This document shows positions 9,187 through 18,082 of a stretch of DNA of 64,000 nt, in pieces. Where the stretch lies: contig CAKNFP010000002.1 in assembly GCA_930633525.1 (NCBI GenBank), forward strand, positions 558,001 through 622,000. Reading direction: 5' to 3'. A program made the position numbers and the translations under genes. This stretch comes from Hyphomicrobiales bacterium (GTDB taxonomy: Bacteria > Pseudomonadota > Alphaproteobacteria > Rhizobiales > Beijerinckiaceae). Numbering within the stretch: position 1 is the stretch's first letter; each line of letters opens with the position of its first letter. A model generated the notes under the pieces. The model made no database searches. It was given only the letters and a program-made list of their open reading frames with translations, and was not told the DNA's origin.

Positions 9187-9993
9187 CTAGTCGCCGTGCT
9201 TCTCAAACCAGTCGAGCACGAGCTTAATGTATTCGTCATGGCATTCACCGGTATAACCATGCGCCGCTCCCTCGAATACCTTGAGAACGGAGTTGGGAAT
9301 GGCCGCATGCACCGCGCGCGCATAGCGCGGACCGGAGAACAGGTCCTCGATCCCGCCTGACGTGATGAGCGTCGGACATTTGATCTGGCAGGCCGTATCG
9401 CGCACATCGAAGGCGAGCATCGCATCAACGATACGGTCATAGGCTTGAGGCGCTGGGAAGGTATTCTCGCCGGCACGGCCGCGGAAGGCCTTCTCCGGGA
9501 TCTCGGGCCGCGTGTTGTAAGTATTGGGCGTGTAAGACCAGAGCGTGACTTCCTCCGCCCATAGTTCCGGGTCAAGCGCGCGCATCCGCTTCCAGACCCT
9601 CGCGAGCGAGGCGCTGAAATGATCGGATTTCAACACGGCGGAGCCAAGCTCCAACGCTGTGATGCGATCGGGATGACGGATGGCGAGCGCCATCGCCACA
9701 CGGGCGCCCATGCCGCCACCGCCGATCATGCGCGTACGCTCGATCTTGAGATGATCCAGCAACCCGGCCAAATCATCCGCCATCTGCTCCAGCGTCAGCG
9801 GCCCGTCCGGCGCGTCCGTGCGTCCCATACAGCGGTGATCATGGCGAATGCACATGTATTTCTGCGATAGGATCGGATGACTGCTTCCGAAATTGCGCCC
9901 GGCCAGCGACCATCCGCTGCTCATCAGCAGCGGAGGGCCCTCGCCGGCGATTTCATAGTACATCTCGATATCGGATACTTTGGCCTTCGGCAT
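9187..9993 (-). CDS. Alpha/beta-fold hydrolase
   Basis: Alpha/beta hydrolase, 268 residues, cytoplasmic (no signal peptide). The oxyanion region is PPLLMSSGWSLAGRNF. The nucleophile elbow region reads RMIGGGGMGARVAM near residue 90-103, where the usual GxSxG serine is not visible: the central position appears to be glycine. The family acid and His regions are present (ITSGGIEDLFSGPRYARAVH, FEGAAHGYTGECHDEYIKLVLDWF). It starts within the hyuB stop (TGATG overlap), so it is translationally coupled to HyuB. A role in hydrolysing an intermediate or ester of the hydantoinase substrate is possible. If the serine is truly missing it may be a non-hydrolytic family member. Confidence 0.8.
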   Translation of the reverse strand: MPKAKVSDIEMYYEIAGEGPPLLMSSGWSLAGRNFGSSHPILSQKYMCIRHDHRCMGRTDAPDGPLTLEQMADDLAGLLDHLKIERTRMIGGGGMGARVAMALAIRHPDRITALELGSAVLKSDHFSASLARVWKRMRALDPELWAEEVTLWSYTPNTYNTRPEIPEKAFRGRAGENTFPAPQAYDRIVDAMLAFDVRDTACQIKCPTLITSGGIEDLFSGPRYARAVHAAIPNSVLKVFEGAAHGYTGECHDEYIKLVLDWFEKHGD

Positions 9994-11837
9994 CAGGCGG
10001 TTTCCTTGAGTTTAAAGGAGGCTTCGTACCAGCCGTCCTCGTCGTAATAGCCATTGCGGTGAACCAGCTTCGTCGGCCAGCGTCGTTCGCGACGCAGCGC
10101 CTCAGTGGCGGCGAGATCGACGGTCTCAGCGTCCAGATCGATCACGACCCCATAGTCGTCGCGGGCACTGTCGAGGCTCACGAATTCACCCAGCACATCA
10201 CGCAAAACGAGCTCGACGGGGCGGTCGAAGGGATGGCCGACGCCGCCGCCACCGGGGGTCTCGATGCGCAGGATATCACCGCGTTCCATGGGCACCCCCT
10301 CCGCGAGATAGGGTAGCGACCGTTCGTGCGGCGTGCCGGGGTTCATGGTGAAGCGCCCGGCGCGGCCGGACATGCCGCCGTTGATCCCGAAGGGCGGATG
10401 AATGCAATTCGTCAGGCGGAGCATCAGCGTCGCACTGTCACCGAGGAGTTCCACCTCGCGCACGATGCCACAGCCGCCACGCCACCGCCCCGGCCCGCCG
10501 GAATCCCGATGAATACCATAACGGCGGATGCGCACCGGATAGTTCATCTCGGCGAATTCGACCGGGAAATTGCGCTGCGCGATGTAGTAAACGGCGTCAA
10601 TGCCATCGGCATAGGGCCGTGCGCCTTGCCCGACGCCGAAACCCATCGTCTTCAGATAGCTCTTGCCCGTTTCCTCGCGAATGCCGGAAATCTTGCCGAG
10701 CGAGTAGGCTGAGCTCGAAGCATGCCCCTTTGCGGGCTCGGCAACGCCCACGAGACCGTAGCAGGTGGTGTGCACCCGGCGCGACGTCGTCGCGCGCTGG
10801 CCAAGCGGCGCGGGATATTTCGGCTGCAAAATACTGCCCGGCCGTAGCTTCAATTCATCGATATTGCGCAACAAACCTTCGTTGGGCAATAGATCCGGGC
10901 TCTCCGCCGTCATGAACAGTCCGAAGACCATGCTCGGAATGACGCTGCTCATCAGGAAATTGACCGGCCCACGCGTCTGGTCGTCGCTGGCGGTCGCATC
11001 GAGGACCAGACGCTCGCCATCGGACTCCATCGTCATCCGCACCGCGAGCGGACCCGAACCCATGCCGTCGTCGTCGACCACGTCGGCAAAGCGATAGCGC
11101 CCGGGCGGAAAAGCCGCGTGCATGCGCTGATGCACCGTCCTCTCGGTGCTGGCGATCAAGCTGCCGAACGCCCCATAAGCCCGCTCCACGCCGAAGCGCT
11201 CGAGAATTTCGCGCAGCCGCCGCTCACCGAGCTGAACCGCCGCGATCATCGAGCGGACGTCGCCCCGCACGATCTCCGGAAAGCGTGAATTGCTGACGAA
11301 CATGCGGAAGATGTCGTCATTGATGGCACCATCCTGACAGAGCCGGACGATGGGGACGATCACACCCTCCTGGAAGATGTTTTCCGTATCCGGCGTCGTC
11401 GAGCTGGAGTGAGACCCGCCGATATCGATGAAATGCGCCCAGGCAAAGACGAAGCCTTCGACCACATCATCAATGAAAACCGGCGTCACGAAGACCATGT
11501 CCGGCGAATGCGACACGGCGCCATTCGTGCCGTAGCAATCGTTGTAAAGAAAGATATCTCCCGGCCGCATCGCGGAGATCGGATACTGCTTCAGCACCGG
11601 TGGAACGATACGACCGCCAGACGGCATCTTGGTGCCGATGAGAAGGTTGAGATCACGGTCGACGAGACCCGTAAAGTAATCCTGCTTCTCACGGATGACG
11701 GGCGACATCGCGGTGCGTTCCAGCAGCGAGCCCATCTCGAGCTGCGCGGACCGTAGCGCGCCTCGTACGATTTCCACGGTGATCGGGTCCAGGGCCGGCA
11801 TCTCGGCCAGCGATTGGGCGGTGCCCGGATTATGCAT
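9993..11837 (-). CDS. Hydantoinase/oxoprolinase subunit B family protein
   Basis: HyuB-type subunit, 614 residues, start supported by GAGAGGAC four bases upstream. Family hallmarks are PITVEIVRGALRSAQLEMG at the N-terminus, GDIFLYNDCYGTNGAVSHSPD near residue 93, and the C-terminal SGGPGRWRGGCGIVREVEL plus GGGGVGHPFDRP glycine-rich segments. It works with HyuA-type subunits in ATP-dependent cyclic-amide hydrolysis or ketone carboxylation. The gene lies 9 bases after the dipeptide-type permease gene and ends in a one-base overlap with the hydrolase gene, so the importer and the enzymes are one operon. Import of a small cyclic amide or peptide-like compound is inferred. Confidence 0.9.
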   Translation of the reverse strand: MHNPGTAQSLAEMPALDPITVEIVRGALRSAQLEMGSLLERTAMSPVIREKQDYFTGLVDRDLNLLIGTKMPSGGRIVPPVLKQYPISAMRPGDIFLYNDCYGTNGAVSHSPDMVFVTPVFIDDVVEGFVFAWAHFIDIGGSHSSSTTPDTENIFQEGVIVPIVRLCQDGAINDDIFRMFVSNSRFPEIVRGDVRSMIAAVQLGERRLREILERFGVERAYGAFGSLIASTERTVHQRMHAAFPPGRYRFADVVDDDGMGSGPLAVRMTMESDGERLVLDATASDDQTRGPVNFLMSSVIPSMVFGLFMTAESPDLLPNEGLLRNIDELKLRPGSILQPKYPAPLGQRATTSRRVHTTCYGLVGVAEPAKGHASSSAYSLGKISGIREETGKSYLKTMGFGVGQGARPYADGIDAVYYIAQRNFPVEFAEMNYPVRIRRYGIHRDSGGPGRWRGGCGIVREVELLGDSATLMLRLTNCIHPPFGINGGMSGRAGRFTMNPGTPHERSLPYLAEGVPMERGDILRIETPGGGGVGHPFDRPVELVLRDVLGEFVSLDSARDDYGVVIDLDAETVDLAATEALRRERRWPTKLVHRNGYYDEDGWYEASFKLKETA

Positions 11838-11846
11838 GATGTCCTC

Positions 11847-12752
11847 TCAGTCCCGGCTCAGATCCGGCCCGGCCCATTCCCGCAGCGTCTCGCCGAGGAT
11901 GTTGATGCTGAGCACGGTGAACATGATGGCAAGCCCCGGGAAGGTCGCGCCCCACCAGGCCTGATCCAGCACGCTGCGACCGGCCGAGAGCATCGATCCC
12001 CAGGATATTTGATCCGGCGGCAAGCCGAGCCCCAGAAAGCTCAGCGCAGCCTCATAGATGATCATCTGCGGTACCGCGAAAGCCGCGACGACGATCAGCG
12101 GCGTCAAAGCATTCGGCAAGATATGCCGCAGCAGGATGCGAAATCGCCCGGCACCAATACAGCGCGCGGCCAGCACGAATTCACTCTCGGCATGCCGCAT
12201 CGCCTCCGCCCGGGCGACACGGGCATAGATCGGCCATTTGGCGATGATCAGCACGATCACGACGTTCCAGAGGCCCGGGCCGAGGATGTACATGATCATG
12301 ATCGCGAGCAGGATGAAGGGAAACGCCAGTTGAACATCGACGAGGCGCATGATCACTTCGTCGGTCCACCCGCGCGCATAGCCGGCTATCAAACCGATCA
12401 GGGTGCCGACCACCCCTGCGCCGAACACAGAGGAAATGGCCACAATGAGCGAAACACGGGCCCCATAGATCACGCCGCTGAGGATGTCCCGACCCAGCAC
12501 GTCGGTTCCAAAAACATGGGGCGGCATGCCGTCCTCCCCGGTCAGCGAGGGCGGCATGAGGTTGGCCATGATATCGGCGCGCAGAGGATCATACGGGGCT
12601 ATCAGCGGCGCCGTCAGGGCGCAGAAGGCAACAACGGCAAGGAATAGGGCGCTGAGGATCGCAGCCGGCCTGATGCGGCGGAACAGGCGCGACCGGCGGC
12701 GGGCGGGCGCCGCCTCGATTTTCACGGGCAGGCTGTCGGCCAGCTCAGGCAT
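11847..12752 (-). CDS. ABC dipeptide/oligopeptide permease, DppC type
   Basis: Permease subunit of a peptide/nickel/opine-type importer. I start it at the ATG at 12752 (301 residues), which overlaps the upstream permease stop by 8 bases; the in-frame extension upstream is not needed. Features include the N-terminal cytoplasmic arginine-rich stretch, LRADIMANLMPPSLTGED, VFGTDVLGRDILSGVIYGARVSL, and the C-terminal EAALSFLGLGLPPDQISWGSML typical of DppC/OppC. It pairs with the DppB-type subunit. The cluster lacks the DppD/DppF ATPases. Confidence 0.92.
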   Translation of the reverse strand: MPELADSLPVKIEAAPARRRSRLFRRIRPAAILSALFLAVVAFCALTAPLIAPYDPLRADIMANLMPPSLTGEDGMPPHVFGTDVLGRDILSGVIYGARVSLIVAISSVFGAGVVGTLIGLIAGYARGWTDEVIMRLVDVQLAFPFILLAIMIMYILGPGLWNVVIVLIIAKWPIYARVARAEAMRHAESEFVLAARCIGAGRFRILLRHILPNALTPLIVVAAFAVPQMIIYEAALSFLGLGLPPDQISWGSMLSAGRSVLDQAWWGATFPGLAIMFTVLSINILGETLREWAGPDLSRD

Positions 12753-13662
12753 AGCGCACCTTCGGATTGACCGCCGAGTAGGCGAGGTCCGCCGCAAGGC
12801 TCGTCAGCACCACGACCATGGCGACAACAAAGGCCCCGGCCTGCATGACGGGAAAGTCGCGACGTTCGATCGCCTGGATCATCAGCCGCCCCATGCCCGG
12901 CCAGGCAAAGATCGTCTCCGTGACGACCGCGCCCCCCATCAGCAGGGCGAAGTCGACCGCAAGCACCGTGATCAATGAGATCGCGATATTGCCCAGGCAA
13001 TGACGCAGGAGGATCTGTCCCGTCGGGACGCCCTTGCTGCGCGCGGTGCGGATATAGTCCTGGCCGAGCACGTCGAGCAGTTCCGAACGGATCAGCCTCG
13101 TCAGCCTCGCCAGCGGGAAAAGACCAAGCGCGATCATGGGCAGGACGAGATAGCGGGGCTCGCCGAAGCCGGCCGGCGGCAGCAGCTTCCATTGTGTCGA
13201 GACGACGAGGATCAGCATCAGGGCGAGCCAGAAGTTCGGCATGGATTGGCCGAACAGCGTCAGGCCCATAATGCCGCGATCCAGAACGCTTCCTTTGTAG
13301 ATCGCGCTCAGCGCGCCAAGAATGCCCCCGAGCACGAGCGCGAAACCGAGCGCGCTCGCGGTCAACAGCAGGGTGGCCGGCAGCGCCTCCAGAACGAGAC
13401 CAAGAGCCGGCTGCGATTGCCAGATCGACAGCCCGAAGTCACCCTCCAGTGCTGACACCAGGAACCGCCAGTATTGCGCGATGATGGGATCGTCGAGATG
13501 CCATACCGCCCGCAACTGTGCGACGTCGGCATCGGTCATGCCGGGCTGGATCATGAGCGCCACAGGGTCACCGACGAGGCGGGACAGGATGAAGATCACC
13601 GTCACCACCCCGACGATCACCACGAGCGCGCTGACCATGCGTCGCAGGATGAACCAGGTCAT
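12745..13662 (-). CDS. ABC dipeptide/oligopeptide permease, DppB type
   Basis: Permease subunit, 305 residues from the ATG at 13662, which overlaps the stop of the binding-protein gene by 4 bases (ATGA). Typical DppB features are the leading MTWFILRRMVSALVVIVGV helix, GDPVALMIQPGMTDADVAQLR, and SELLDVLGQDYIRTARSKG followed by the ATPase-docking region. It forms the inner-membrane channel with the DppC-type subunit and is translationally coupled to its neighbours on both sides. Confidence 0.92.
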   Translation of the reverse strand: MTWFILRRMVSALVVIVGVVTVIFILSRLVGDPVALMIQPGMTDADVAQLRAVWHLDDPIIAQYWRFLVSALEGDFGLSIWQSQPALGLVLEALPATLLLTASALGFALVLGGILGALSAIYKGSVLDRGIMGLTLFGQSMPNFWLALMLILVVSTQWKLLPPAGFGEPRYLVLPMIALGLFPLARLTRLIRSELLDVLGQDYIRTARSKGVPTGQILLRHCLGNIAISLITVLAVDFALLMGGAVVTETIFAWPGMGRLMIQAIERRDFPVMQAGAFVVAMVVVLTSLAADLAYSAVNPKVRYA

Positions 13663-15215
13663 TTCGAAGCCGGTTCCATATCTTGAACGATGATCTGGTC
13701 GTCGGAGCGCGCCTTCCAGGCAATCTTGTTGTTCACCGCCCAGATGGACAAGGGCTCGTACAGGAACAGCCATGGAATATCCGCCCGAACCTGCGCGGAT
13801 ATCTTTTGAAACTCCACATCTCGTTTCCCGGGATCGAATTCGCGGCGCGAGGTTTCGTACCAACCGTCGACTTCCGGACTGACGTAATGCGACCAGTTCC
13901 AGTTGCCCTTGGAATGCGTCAGCGAGCGAATGGTGGTCTCCGACCCCGGCCCGCCCTGGTAGAAATAGATGAAGATGTCGCCGACATCCTTCTGGTTCGC
14001 CTTGAAATCATAGAGTTTGGCCGAATACTGCGAGGCCTCGTCGATCTGGATCTTGACCGTGAAACCAACCTTCTGAAGATCCGAGGCAATGACTTGCGTG
14101 AGTTCGGACGAAAGCGGCACCGGCCCCTGCGGGGCATGCAGTATGATTGACTTGTCCTGGAGATTGGCTTCGTCGAGAAGCTTCTTGGCGCGCTCCGGAT
14201 CATAGGGCATCGCCTCGATCTTGCTGTCAAAGCAGCCCATCGACGAGGCGCAGAGCTGCCCCATCGGTTTGCCGAAGCCTCGCAGAAGACGATTGACGAT
14301 CGCCTGCCTGTTGACGGCGAGATTGACCGCCTCCCGCACGCGCTTGTCGCGGAAGATCGGGCGATCATAGACAAGACCACCCCAGATCGGACGATTGCCC
14401 GACTCCGTTGCTTCAATGCGCGCGACGGTCGAGCCCTTGAAGCGGGGTGTTTCCAGTGGAGCGATATTCGCCGCGATCGAGGCCTCGCCATTGAGGGCGG
14501 CAGCGGCACGCGCGGAGGCATCCGGCACCACCCAGAAGGTCAGCTTGTCGGCCTTGGGCGCGCCGCCCCAGTAATCGGCGTTCCCTTCGAGAACAACACG
14601 ATCGCCGCGGCGCCAGCTCACGAATTTATAGGCACCCGTCCCGACCGGCTTCAAAGCGAAGGCTTGCGGGCCTACTTCCTTGTAATACTTGGGCGGTATC
14701 GCGGATACACGATCTGCGATGGTTTCCAGAAGATAGGAGACGGGACCGTCCGTGATGAAATCAACCGTGAAATCATCGACAACCCGAGCTTCCTTGATCA
14801 GGGTGAGCGAACCCCTCGCCTGCGACTCCGGTCGCTTTGCCTGCTCCAGCCAGAAGCGGACAGCGTCAGCGGTGAACGGCTCGCCGTTGTGGAACTTGAC
14901 GTTCTTGCGGAGATGAAAACGCCATGTTTGTTCATCGATCCGTTCCCATTTTTCCGCAAGGGCTGGACCGAGCTCGCCAGACTTCTCGAGCGTAATCAGC
15001 GGATCATAAAGGTTACGAAAGACCCAGCGATGCCAGCCGGTCACGTTCTGCGAGCCGTCCAGCGTCATCAGGTCAAGATGGGTGGCGATTGTCACATCGC
15101 CAAGCGGGGCGGACCAGGCCGGCGCGGCGGCGAAAAAAGAGGCTGCAGCGACGACCGGCGCAACCTGTGCAAGAGCTTTGGCAACAAGACGGGTCTGCGT
15201 GAGAAACGCTCTCAT
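13659..15215 (-). CDS. ABC peptide-type substrate-binding protein (family 5)
   Basis: Periplasmic solute-binding protein family 5, 518 residues. The N-terminus has a signal peptide (VAPVVAAASFFAAAPAWSA, cleavage expected near residue 36). Family motifs follow: EKWERIDEQTWRFHLRKNVKFHNGEPFTADAV is recognisable by its WRFHLRKNVKFHNGEPF core, and GTGAYKFVSWRRGDRVVLEG lies near residue 195. First gene of the minus-strand operon with the permeases and hydantoinase-like genes. A strong GGGGATGGAG ribosome site precedes it, and a sigma70-like promoter overlapped by GTC/GAC half-sites lies 40-70 bases upstream, facing the divergent GntR gene. Confidence 0.92.
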   Translation of the reverse strand: MRAFLTQTRLVAKALAQVAPVVAAASFFAAAPAWSAPLGDVTIATHLDLMTLDGSQNVTGWHRWVFRNLYDPLITLEKSGELGPALAEKWERIDEQTWRFHLRKNVKFHNGEPFTADAVRFWLEQAKRPESQARGSLTLIKEARVVDDFTVDFITDGPVSYLLETIADRVSAIPPKYYKEVGPQAFALKPVGTGAYKFVSWRRGDRVVLEGNADYWGGAPKADKLTFWVVPDASARAAAALNGEASIAANIAPLETPRFKGSTVARIEATESGNRPIWGGLVYDRPIFRDKRVREAVNLAVNRQAIVNRLLRGFGKPMGQLCASSMGCFDSKIEAMPYDPERAKKLLDEANLQDKSIILHAPQGPVPLSSELTQVIASDLQKVGFTVKIQIDEASQYSAKLYDFKANQKDVGDIFIYFYQGGPGSETTIRSLTHSKGNWNWSHYVSPEVDGWYETSRREFDPGKRDVEFQKISAQVRADIPWLFLYEPLSIWAVNNKIAWKARSDDQIIVQDMEPASK

Positions 15216-15256
15216 AGCTCCATCCCCTCAGTTGGATTTTTTTGTTCAGCACCTGG

Positions 15257-15285
15257 ACACTAGTTATGTCATATAGACAAGTCAA
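15257..15285 (-). promoter_or_regulatory. Sigma70-like promoter of the hydantoinase/peptide importer operon
   Basis: On the minus strand, TTGACT (15285-15280) and TAGTGT (15262-15257) are separated by exactly 17 bases, about 40 bases before the binding-protein start codon. It lies between two divergent genes, the importer operon and a GntR regulator. Confidence 0.6.
15268..15278. promoter_or_regulatory. Candidate GntR operator between -10 and -35
   Basis: GTC-ATATA-GAC is a near-perfect dyad lying inside the spacer of the minus-strand promoter. Further GAC/GTC half-sites flank it (GACA at 15256-15259, and GTC/GAC pairs at 15281-15294). AT-centred GT..AC dyads of this kind are usual for HutC-subfamily GntR repressors. 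The adjacent divergent GntR/UTRA protein is the likely ligand (inference). Confidence 0.5.
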
Positions 15286-15407
15286 CAAGTAGACATCTCG
15301 TAGGCTTACGCTTTTTGCCGTGCTATAGAGGTGGGCGGCGTCGGCGTTGGCTGGAGGCCAGGCGCAGCTGCGCGTCATTTGAAACAACGGAAGTAAGGGC
15401 CGCCCTT

Positions 15408-16277
15408 TTGAGAGACCTGTGGATTGATTCACCGGACGCAGCCACGTCCCCGCTTCCCATCTACTGGCGGGTCTACCAGGTGCTGCGCGAGGAGATTTGC
15501 GAGGGCCTCTATCCACACAAGGAGCTGATGCCGAGCGAATCTGCTCTGGCGGAGCGCTTCGCGACATCCCGGATCACGGTCCGCAAGGCGCTGGAGCTTC
15601 TGAAGAGCGAAGGCTACATCAAGACGCGCCAGGGTGTCGGCACGTTCACCAAGGCAAAGCTGCCGCCGGGTAGCCAGCCTCGCAGCTTCACGATGAATCT
15701 ATCCGAGATGTGGCGGGAGACGACGACCACGCTGCTCGACTTCGGCTTCGTCAGCGCCCCGCCGAACGTCGCCAGCCTTCTCGAGATTGAACCCGGCGCC
15801 AATGTGCACAAGGCCATCCGCTTCCGGACCTATAAGCGCCGGCCGGTCGGGCTGCTGACCACCTATATCCATGAGTGTGTGGCGAAGGACTTCACGCGCG
15901 AGAGTTTCCTCAGCGCGCCGCTGATTACCCTGTTTTCACAGGCGGGCTATCCTTCGGCAACGGCGCGTCAGCGCATCAACGCGCGGTCGGCCGATCCATT
16001 TTCCGCCAAGCATCTCGGCGTCGAGATGGGCGCGCCTTTGCTCTGCATGATGCGCGTGTCACGCGATGCTTCTGGCCAGCCTATCTCATACCTCCAGGCC
16101 CTTTTCCGGCCGGATCGCTACGAAATCGAACTCGACCTCGAAATTGACGGACCAGCACAGAAGGCCGTGTGGCGCCTGACCAACGGGTCGGAGCACGAGA
16201 GCATGCCGAAGAAGAGCATTCCCTTCGAAATCGATGTCGCTCCCTCGGGCAAGCCCGAAGGAGCATCCGATTCATGA
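15408..16277 (+). CDS. GntR family regulator with UTRA domain (HutC subfamily)
   Basis: Transcriptional regulator. The N-terminal winged helix is clear (PIYWRVYQVLREEICEGLYP, MPSESALAERFATSRITVRKALELLKSEGYI, TRQGVGTFT). A C-terminal UTRA effector domain spans roughly the last 150 residues, ending in PISYLQALFRPDRYEIELDLE. The start is uncertain: TTG at 15408, with AAGG about 9 bases upstream, gives 289 residues; an in-frame TTG at 15315 would add 31 poorly conserved residues. It is divergent from the peptide importer/hydantoinase operon and most likely represses it, with the imported compound or a product as effector (inference). Confidence 0.88.
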   Translation: MRDLWIDSPDAATSPLPIYWRVYQVLREEICEGLYPHKELMPSESALAERFATSRITVRKALELLKSEGYIKTRQGVGTFTKAKLPPGSQPRSFTMNLSEMWRETTTTLLDFGFVSAPPNVASLLEIEPGANVHKAIRFRTYKRRPVGLLTTYIHECVAKDFTRESFLSAPLITLFSQAGYPSATARQRINARSADPFSAKHLGVEMGAPLLCMMRVSRDASGQPISYLQALFRPDRYEIELDLEIDGPAQKAVWRLTNGSEHESMPKKSIPFEIDVAPSGKPEGASDS

Positions 16278-16298
16278 GGGCGGCGTGGCGTCTTCGGA

Positions 16299-17135
16299 CT
16301 ACGCCTTGACCGCGCCCGCGGTGATCGCGCTGACAAGATGCCGGTTAAGGAAGCCGTAGAGGACCATCACCGGCAGGGCCGCAATGACCGAAGCGGCCAT
16401 CAGCTCGTTCCATTGCACCCGGTATTCGCCGACAAGATTGGCGATGCCCACCGAGACCACGAACATGTTGGCATCCGTCGTCAGTACGAGCGCCCAGACA
16501 TAGGAATTCCAGGCGATGATGAAGGTGAACAGCGCCACGGCGACGAGGCCGGGGCGCGCCAGCGGCAGAATGACCTTGAAGAAGGTCTGCAGCCGCGATG
16601 CACCATCGATAATCGCCGCCTCGTCGATGTCGCGCGGGATGGTGCGGAAGAAGCCTATCAGCATCCATACCGAGAACGGCAAGGCAAACGACGAATAGGC
16701 CAGGATCAGCGCAAGATAGGTATCGACGAGGCCAAGCGACGCCATGATCTGGAAATACGGGATGATCAGCAGCGTCTCCGGCAGCATCTTCGTGAACAGC
16801 AGGAAAAGCACGAAAGCAGCCGCCCCACGCACGAAGAAACGCGTGAAGCCATAAGCCGCGAGCGCCGAGAGCACAACGGACAACGCCGTCGCGCCGATCG
16901 ATACAACCAGACTGTTCAGAAGATATCGGCCTATCGGCCGCGTCTCAAAGACCACGCGATAGGCTTCGAACGACCAGTTCGATGAGAAGAAGGTCGGTGG
17001 CGACTGGAAAACCTCGGGGCCCGGCTTCAGCGAGGTATTCACCATCCAGTAGAATGGGAAGAGCGTCACCGCCAGCGCAGCCAGGATCAGCACCCAGCGC
17101 AGGACATCGGCCGGCGTCAACACAACGCGGTTCAT
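16299..17135 (-). CDS. ABC sugar permease, MalG type
   Basis: Permease subunit, 278 residues, last gene of a minus-strand sugar importer operon. Features: VTLFPFYWMVNTSLKPGPEVFQ at the N-terminus, the docking loop EAAIIDGASRLQTFFKVILPLARPG near residue 172, and a C-terminal GFLNRHLVSAITAGAVKA tail. Its ATG overlaps the upstream permease stop by 4 bases. It converges on the GntR gene with only 21 bases between the two stops. Confidence 0.92.
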   Translation of the reverse strand: MNRVVLTPADVLRWVLILAALAVTLFPFYWMVNTSLKPGPEVFQSPPTFFSSNWSFEAYRVVFETRPIGRYLLNSLVVSIGATALSVVLSALAAYGFTRFFVRGAAAFVLFLLFTKMLPETLLIIPYFQIMASLGLVDTYLALILAYSSFALPFSVWMLIGFFRTIPRDIDEAAIIDGASRLQTFFKVILPLARPGLVAVALFTFIIAWNSYVWALVLTTDANMFVVSVGIANLVGEYRVQWNELMAASVIAALPVMVLYGFLNRHLVSAITAGAVKA

Positions 17136-18082
17136 CGTGACCCCTCCTGCGCGTGGGTGCGTGTCAGCCCGACATAGAGCACCGAGAAGGCCAGCACGAG
17201 AATGAGCAAAAGCACACCGATCGCTGCTGCCTCGCCGAAGTGATTGGCGCGGAAGGCGGTGTTGTAGAGCAACGCCGGCAGGACCTCGGTGGCACCGACA
17301 GGACCGCCGCCCGTCATCACCGCGATGATGTCGAACATGCGGATCGTATTGATGATGTCGAGCGTCGAGGCGACCACAATGAAATACTTCAGATTTGGCA
17401 GGGTTATATAGCGGAATTTTTGCAACGGTGATGCTCCGTCGATACTCGCCGCCTCATATTGCTCCACCGGGATGGTCTGCAAACCGGCCAGGAGGAGGAG
17501 CATGACGAAAGGCACGCCGCGCCAGACATCGACCGCCACGATGGAGCCGAAGGCGAGCGAGGGCTCGCCGAGCCAGGCCTTGTAGCTGTCGATCAGCCCC
17601 ACGGCGGAGAACAGATAATTCACGACACCGAATTGCGGCTCCAGCAGCCAGAGCCAGATCGTCGAGCCGATCGCCGGGGCGACCATCCATGGCGTCAGGA
17701 ACGCAACGCGCAGCACCGCACGCGCATGGACGACGCGATTGAGCAGCATCGCGAGCCCGAGCCCGATCGCCATGTGCATCGCCACGCAGAGGGCCGTGAA
17801 GGACAGGGACACCCGAAGCGAATTCCAGAACGCCTCGCTTTCGAGCACGCGCACATAGTTGTCGAAGCCGACAAACATCGTGTTCAGCCCGCGCGTGCGC
17901 TCCAGGCTGGTCCAGAACGCCTTGACGAGCGGGACGACGATCACCGCGCACAGAAAGAGAAAGGCTGGCGCGATGAAGAGGTACCCGTGCCAACGCTCGC
18001 TTTCGAGGCCGGGCCGGGCCGATTGGCCCCGGCGGCGCTGGGGGAGCGCCGGCCGGGAGAGACTGTCTGATACCGCCGTCAT
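17132..18082 (-). CDS. ABC sugar permease, MalF type
   Basis: Permease subunit, 316 residues, with an arginine-rich cytoplasmic N-terminus and about six membrane segments beginning at YLFIAPAFLFLCAVIVVPLVKAF. The docking loop reads YEAASIDGASPLQKFRYITLPNLK near residue 208, and GGGPVGATEVLPALLYNTAF is the usual MalF C-terminal signature. It overlaps both neighbours by 4 bases, so the three transport genes are translationally coupled. Confidence 0.92.
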   Translation of the reverse strand: MTAVSDSLSRPALPQRRRGQSARPGLESERWHGYLFIAPAFLFLCAVIVVPLVKAFWTSLERTRGLNTMFVGFDNYVRVLESEAFWNSLRVSLSFTALCVAMHMAIGLGLAMLLNRVVHARAVLRVAFLTPWMVAPAIGSTIWLWLLEPQFGVVNYLFSAVGLIDSYKAWLGEPSLAFGSIVAVDVWRGVPFVMLLLLAGLQTIPVEQYEAASIDGASPLQKFRYITLPNLKYFIVVASTLDIINTIRMFDIIAVMTGGGPVGATEVLPALLYNTAFRANHFGEAAAIGVLLLILVLAFSVLYVGLTRTHAQEGSR

